DNA from: Oscillospiraceae bacterium
Lineage (GTDB): Bacteria; Bacillota; Clostridia; Oscillospirales; Ruminococcaceae
Assembly: GCA_017410745.1 (NCBI GenBank)
Contig: JAFPPJ010000138.1
Location: 1-6,849, forward strand
Direction of reading: 5' to 3'
DNA length: 6,849 nt
Each line of letters starts with the position of its first letter. Position 1 is the stretch's first letter. Below are positions 4,355 to 6,849 of the stretch, in pieces. Under the pieces are notes generated by a model. It had not been told where the DNA came from, did not search any database, and saw only the letters and a list, made by a program, of their open reading frames with translations. A program made the translations under genes and the position numbers.

Positions 4355-5605
4355 ATGAAGTATAATGATGAGTTTGATGACATCTTCGATGAAGATGAGG
4401 AGCTTGAAGATATCCCCGGTATAGATGAACTGCTTGAAGCACATGATATGAATATCGAAACAGCCGCAAAGAGATGTGACGAGTATATGTCGGAGTTTGA
4501 CGGCTTTATAAAGCACATCGGCAGCACCTCGGACAAGTTTGGCATCTGCGAGAAGCTCGCTGTGATGCTTGAGAGCCATAAGACAGACAGCGCCGACCTG
4601 CCGTGGTGTTATGCGGTACTGTCGTCATTTGCGGATTTCCTGTTCCGCGAGGAGGACGACGATGAGGTGAGGATATCATCCTATCTCAAGCTGACAGATG
4701 AAGTGGAGTTCAGGATGCGCTGCTGCAAAGAGCAGGCAAGCGCCGTGAAAGAGTTTGACTCTATAATATCCGACATCACACGGTCGGAGGAGACAGTGGG
4801 AGAGATAGATTTCAGACTGCTCCAGAGGACGGTATACAATCTCGGGTTCAGGGGAGAGCAGCTTGAGAACAATCTGAAGATGCTCACAGACATCATCACC
4901 CATTCCAAAGAGCTTTACAGGATCGCGCCGCTGATATACTACTCCGCGCTCATGCGCAACACGAAGAAGATGCAGAGCAAGGAGGACTACGAGCCTAATA
5001 TATCCGCGCTGCTCCGCCGCATGGAATACGGCATAGACACGGACAATGGCAAGAACATCCCCGTGCTTGAAAAGCACCTGAATGTGATCACCACACTGGT
5101 GGATGTGATCGGCGGAGATGACGTATGGCTCTGCCTCATGGGCTTCGACAGGATATGCAATATCATGCAGTGTGATCTTCTCAACTGGGAGAATATGAGT
5201 ATACTGCGCCCCATAAGGAATCAGATAATGGACGATGTTTTCTCCGTATTCGTTGGCGGTGCGGCAGACAATCCGTTCTATACCGACTTTGACGAATATC
5301 TGTCGGAGCATATATATATCGAGGAGAAATATCCCTCATTCGCAGAGAGTATAGACAGCTTCACAGAGACCGATGATACTGCGGTGGAAAAGTATGAGGA
5401 ACTGCTCAGGAACGGCAGCGGTGAAAAGGCGCTCAGTGCGATAAACATCGCACTAGACGGCGCAGGAGTTTTGATCACGGATATTGATGCAAAGGACAGC
5501 ATGGCGGCGTATTCATACGTCATGGCAAAGATAATGGAGCGCACGGACTATCGTATACACAGAAGACTTGCCGATGCTGTACTCGGATATATCCCCGATG
5601 TGTGA
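4355..5605 (+). CDS. Acidic helical protein of unknown function, first gene of operon
   Basis: A 416-residue protein that I do not recognise. The N-terminus is extremely acidic (EFDDIFDEDEELEDI, 6-20) and probably disordered. A second acidic patch, REEDDDE, is at 98-104. Most of the rest has amphipathic helical character, for example 62-74, 84-97, 167-186, 236-253 and 355-369, and there is no signal peptide or clear membrane segment. It is therefore likely a soluble alpha-solenoid or scaffold-type protein; that is inference from composition only. The start at 4355 is chosen because AAGGAAG lies about nine bases upstream and the promoter ends at 4324. The next gene starts 11 bases after the stop. 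Its stop and start spacing and the matching base composition of the two following genes indicate one transcript. Confidence 0.83.
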   Translation: MKYNDEFDDIFDEDEELEDIPGIDELLEAHDMNIETAAKRCDEYMSEFDGFIKHIGSTSDKFGICEKLAVMLESHKTDSADLPWCYAVLSSFADFLFREEDDDEVRISSYLKLTDEVEFRMRCCKEQASAVKEFDSIISDITRSEETVGEIDFRLLQRTVYNLGFRGEQLENNLKMLTDIITHSKELYRIAPLIYYSALMRNTKKMQSKEDYEPNISALLRRMEYGIDTDNGKNIPVLEKHLNVITTLVDVIGGDDVWLCLMGFDRICNIMQCDLLNWENMSILRPIRNQIMDDVFSVFVGGAADNPFYTDFDEYLSEHIYIEEKYPSFAESIDSFTETDDTAVEKYEELLRNGSGEKALSAINIALDGAGVLITDIDAKDSMAAYSYVMAKIMERTDYRIHRRLADAVLGYIPDV

Positions 5606-5616
5606 GAGGTGATATC

Positions 5617-6354
5617 ATGAACAAGGAGCTTCTTCTTAACGGCACAGAGATAAACGACATTGACTCACTTACCGCAAATCTTGATGACAGGGCGGCGGTG
5701 CTCTCCTCATTCAGGGACGGTACGCTCGCCGCATTCCTCACTGACTGCTTCTACACCGATGAAGCCGCCGCTGTTGCGGGCATAGCGGACACAGACGATG
5801 ATGCGCTGTATGAGACGATAGTCACCGCGCTCACAGGCGGAGCTCCCGCCCCCGCCGTGGTATACGGCAGGAGCAGCCTTGAAAGAAAGACACGGAAGAC
5901 TCCCGATATCAGGAAATGGAAGGCATTTCTGAAGGAGAAGAGCAGGGCATTCCGCGAGAACAACAATACGATATACGGCAAACGCTCCCATGTACTGATA
6001 AAGAAGCTCAATGCAGAGGATGACCGATGCTACCTCGTGCATGACGATACCCTCTTTCAGACAGGTGCATACGGCTTTGCAGTGCTCGATGACGGCATAG
6101 CGTATATACAGATGATGGGTTCAAGGAAGCGCAGATTTCTCTCATTCAAGGAGATACGGGAGCACGGCGGCCTTGTCAATAAAAACGACATCCCCGCATT
6201 CCGCTGGTACGCCGACTGGTACAAGGAGCAGGAGGGGGAGCAGGTCTGGATACCTGTTTCCTCAGGATTTGTCAATGAGTTCATCGACTATGTGAATATG
6301 CTGGCTAAGGAACACAAGAAATATGAGTTCAGTATGTCGGCCGACGATGAATGA
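5617..6354 (+). CDS. Protein with probable bacterial PH-like domain, second gene of operon
   Basis: A 245-residue protein with no family I can name confidently. Residues 1-75 form a helical region (DRAAVLSSFRDGTLAAFL, 24-41). A variable Ala/Pro linker (76-82) and a basic stretch (86-105) follow. Residues 119-182 look like a compact beta domain: IKKLNAEDDRCYLVHDDT, then GAYGFAVLDDGIAYI, then FLSFKEI. The D-D-T-x-F then G-F-x-x-x-D-x-G-I pattern recalls bacterial pleckstrin-homology-like domains. A closing amphipathic helix may be 217-232. The likeness is from memory and should be treated as a lead. The start at 5617 has AGAGGTGAT (5605-5613), an extended match to the 16S rRNA tail. An alternative GTG at 5602 overlaps the previous stop but has no such site. 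The next gene follows after 22 bases. Confidence 0.83.
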   Translation: MNKELLLNGTEINDIDSLTANLDDRAAVLSSFRDGTLAAFLTDCFYTDEAAAVAGIADTDDDALYETIVTALTGGAPAPAVVYGRSSLERKTRKTPDIRKWKAFLKEKSRAFRENNNTIYGKRSHVLIKKLNAEDDRCYLVHDDTLFQTGAYGFAVLDDGIAYIQMMGSRKRRFLSFKEIREHGGLVNKNDIPAFRWYADWYKEQEGEQVWIPVSSGFVNEFIDYVNMLAKEHKKYEFSMSADDE

Positions 6355-6376
6355 GAGCGCAGAGGAGGGTGATGAT

Positions 6377-6849
6377 ATGGTCAATGAGTTCTATGAGAAG
6401 GCGATAAAGGAAAAGGACATATACAAGAAGTGTGAGCTCCTCAGAAAGGGAGCGGCGGCAGCAGACATCCCCTCGATAAAGATACTTGCGGAGTACGGCC
6501 TGTATTCCGACACCGATGCGGTGTCATCCGCGGAGGGCATGAACTGCCTTGAAAGGCTGGCGCGGATGGCGGAGAATATATCCGATGCGGAGACCTTTGA
6601 GTATGTGGGAGACCTGTACGGCGTGGAACGCTATTGGCAGAACAGATTTGAGCGTACTATCCTTTACAGGGCATACGATGCGAAAAAGGCGGTACATTTC
6701 TATGACAGGGCACTGGCGCTGCGCCCCGACAGGGAGATCATGCGCAAGAAGGGCGAGATACTCTATCGGCAGGTATTCAAAAAGGATGCCCTCGACCTGT
6801 GGAAGATAGCTGTATCGGGCAATAACAGCCCATCGCAGAAGCTGCTCGA
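6377..6849 (+). CDS. TPR/Sel1-like protein, third gene of operon (3' end outside window)
   Basis: The frame from ATG 6377 is open to the window end, giving at least 157 residues with no stop. AGGAGG at 6363-6368 lies eight bases upstream. The sequence is a run of paired helices. AYDAKKAVHFYDRALALRPD (99-118) followed by REIMRKKGEILYRQVFKKDALDLWKIAV (119-146) has the spacing of tetratricopeptide repeats. Residues 18-40 (KCELLRKGAAAADIPSIKIL) resemble a Sel1-type repeat. Such repeats usually hold protein partners together. It lies 22 bases after the PH-like gene in the same operon, so it may act as an adaptor for the two upstream products; this is inference. The C-terminal part, which could carry a diagnostic domain, is not in the window. 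Confidence 0.82.
   Translation, partial: MVNEFYEKAIKEKDIYKKCELLRKGAAAADIPSIKILAEYGLYSDTDAVSSAEGMNCLERLARMAENISDAETFEYVGDLYGVERYWQNRFERTILYRAYDAKKAVHFYDRALALRPDREIMRKKGEILYRQVFKKDALDLWKIAVSGNNSPSQKLL

Noticed and set aside
6549..6809. Plus-strand frame within the last gene
   Set aside because: It is an Arg/Trp-rich shadow of the TPR-like frame that begins at 6377 and runs to the window end.

Overview
The window looks like chromosomal DNA of a Gram-positive anaerobe of the Ruminococcus type (Clostridia, Oscillospiraceae). This rests on strong AGGAGG-type ribosome binding sites, sigma-A promoters of near-perfect consensus, moderate GC, heavy use of ATA (Ile) and AGG (Arg) codons, and gene families common in gut clostridia. 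The assignment is an inference from style, not from a marker gene. I see no RNA gene, CRISPR array, transposase or phage gene.

Layout. (1) Positions 1-196 hold two 73-bp copies of a repeat with a 93-bp period. One forward frame stays open through both copies and may be the 3' end of a gene that starts before the window. (2) A promoter at 208-236, with inverted half-sites over and upstream of its -35 box, leads a plus-strand pair: a SUKH (SMI1/KNR4) family protein (307-819) and a 540-residue ECF-like sigma factor with a long C-terminal extension (884-2506). A two-tier hairpin terminator (2549-2598) ends this unit. (3) A minus-strand pair follows: an HD-domain hydrolase (3551 to 2964) and a short low-molecular-weight tyrosine phosphatase-like protein (2949 to 2632). 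It is driven by an exact TTGACA-17-TATAAT promoter. (4) A 183-bp gap full of inverted repeats separates it from a single minus-strand gene for a small three-helix membrane protein (4134 to 3817), which also has an exact consensus promoter. (5) Divergent from that gene, a plus-strand operon begins at a TTGCAA-17-TATAAT promoter: an acidic helical protein of unknown function (4355-5605), a protein with a probable bacterial PH-like domain (5617-6354), and a TPR-like protein that runs off the window (from 6377).

How the parts may work together. The sigma factor is the most distinctive gene. It joins sigma regions 2 and 4 to a winged helix-turn-helix and about 300 cysteine-rich residues of unknown fold, with no anti-sigma gene beside it, which suggests a one-component regulator. 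A good ribosome binding site and ATG lie inside the gene exactly at the junction, so the C-terminal part might also be made alone. The operon at the right edge is tightly spaced and has no gene I can name; it is the best candidate here for an undescribed system, but its function cannot be read from this sequence.
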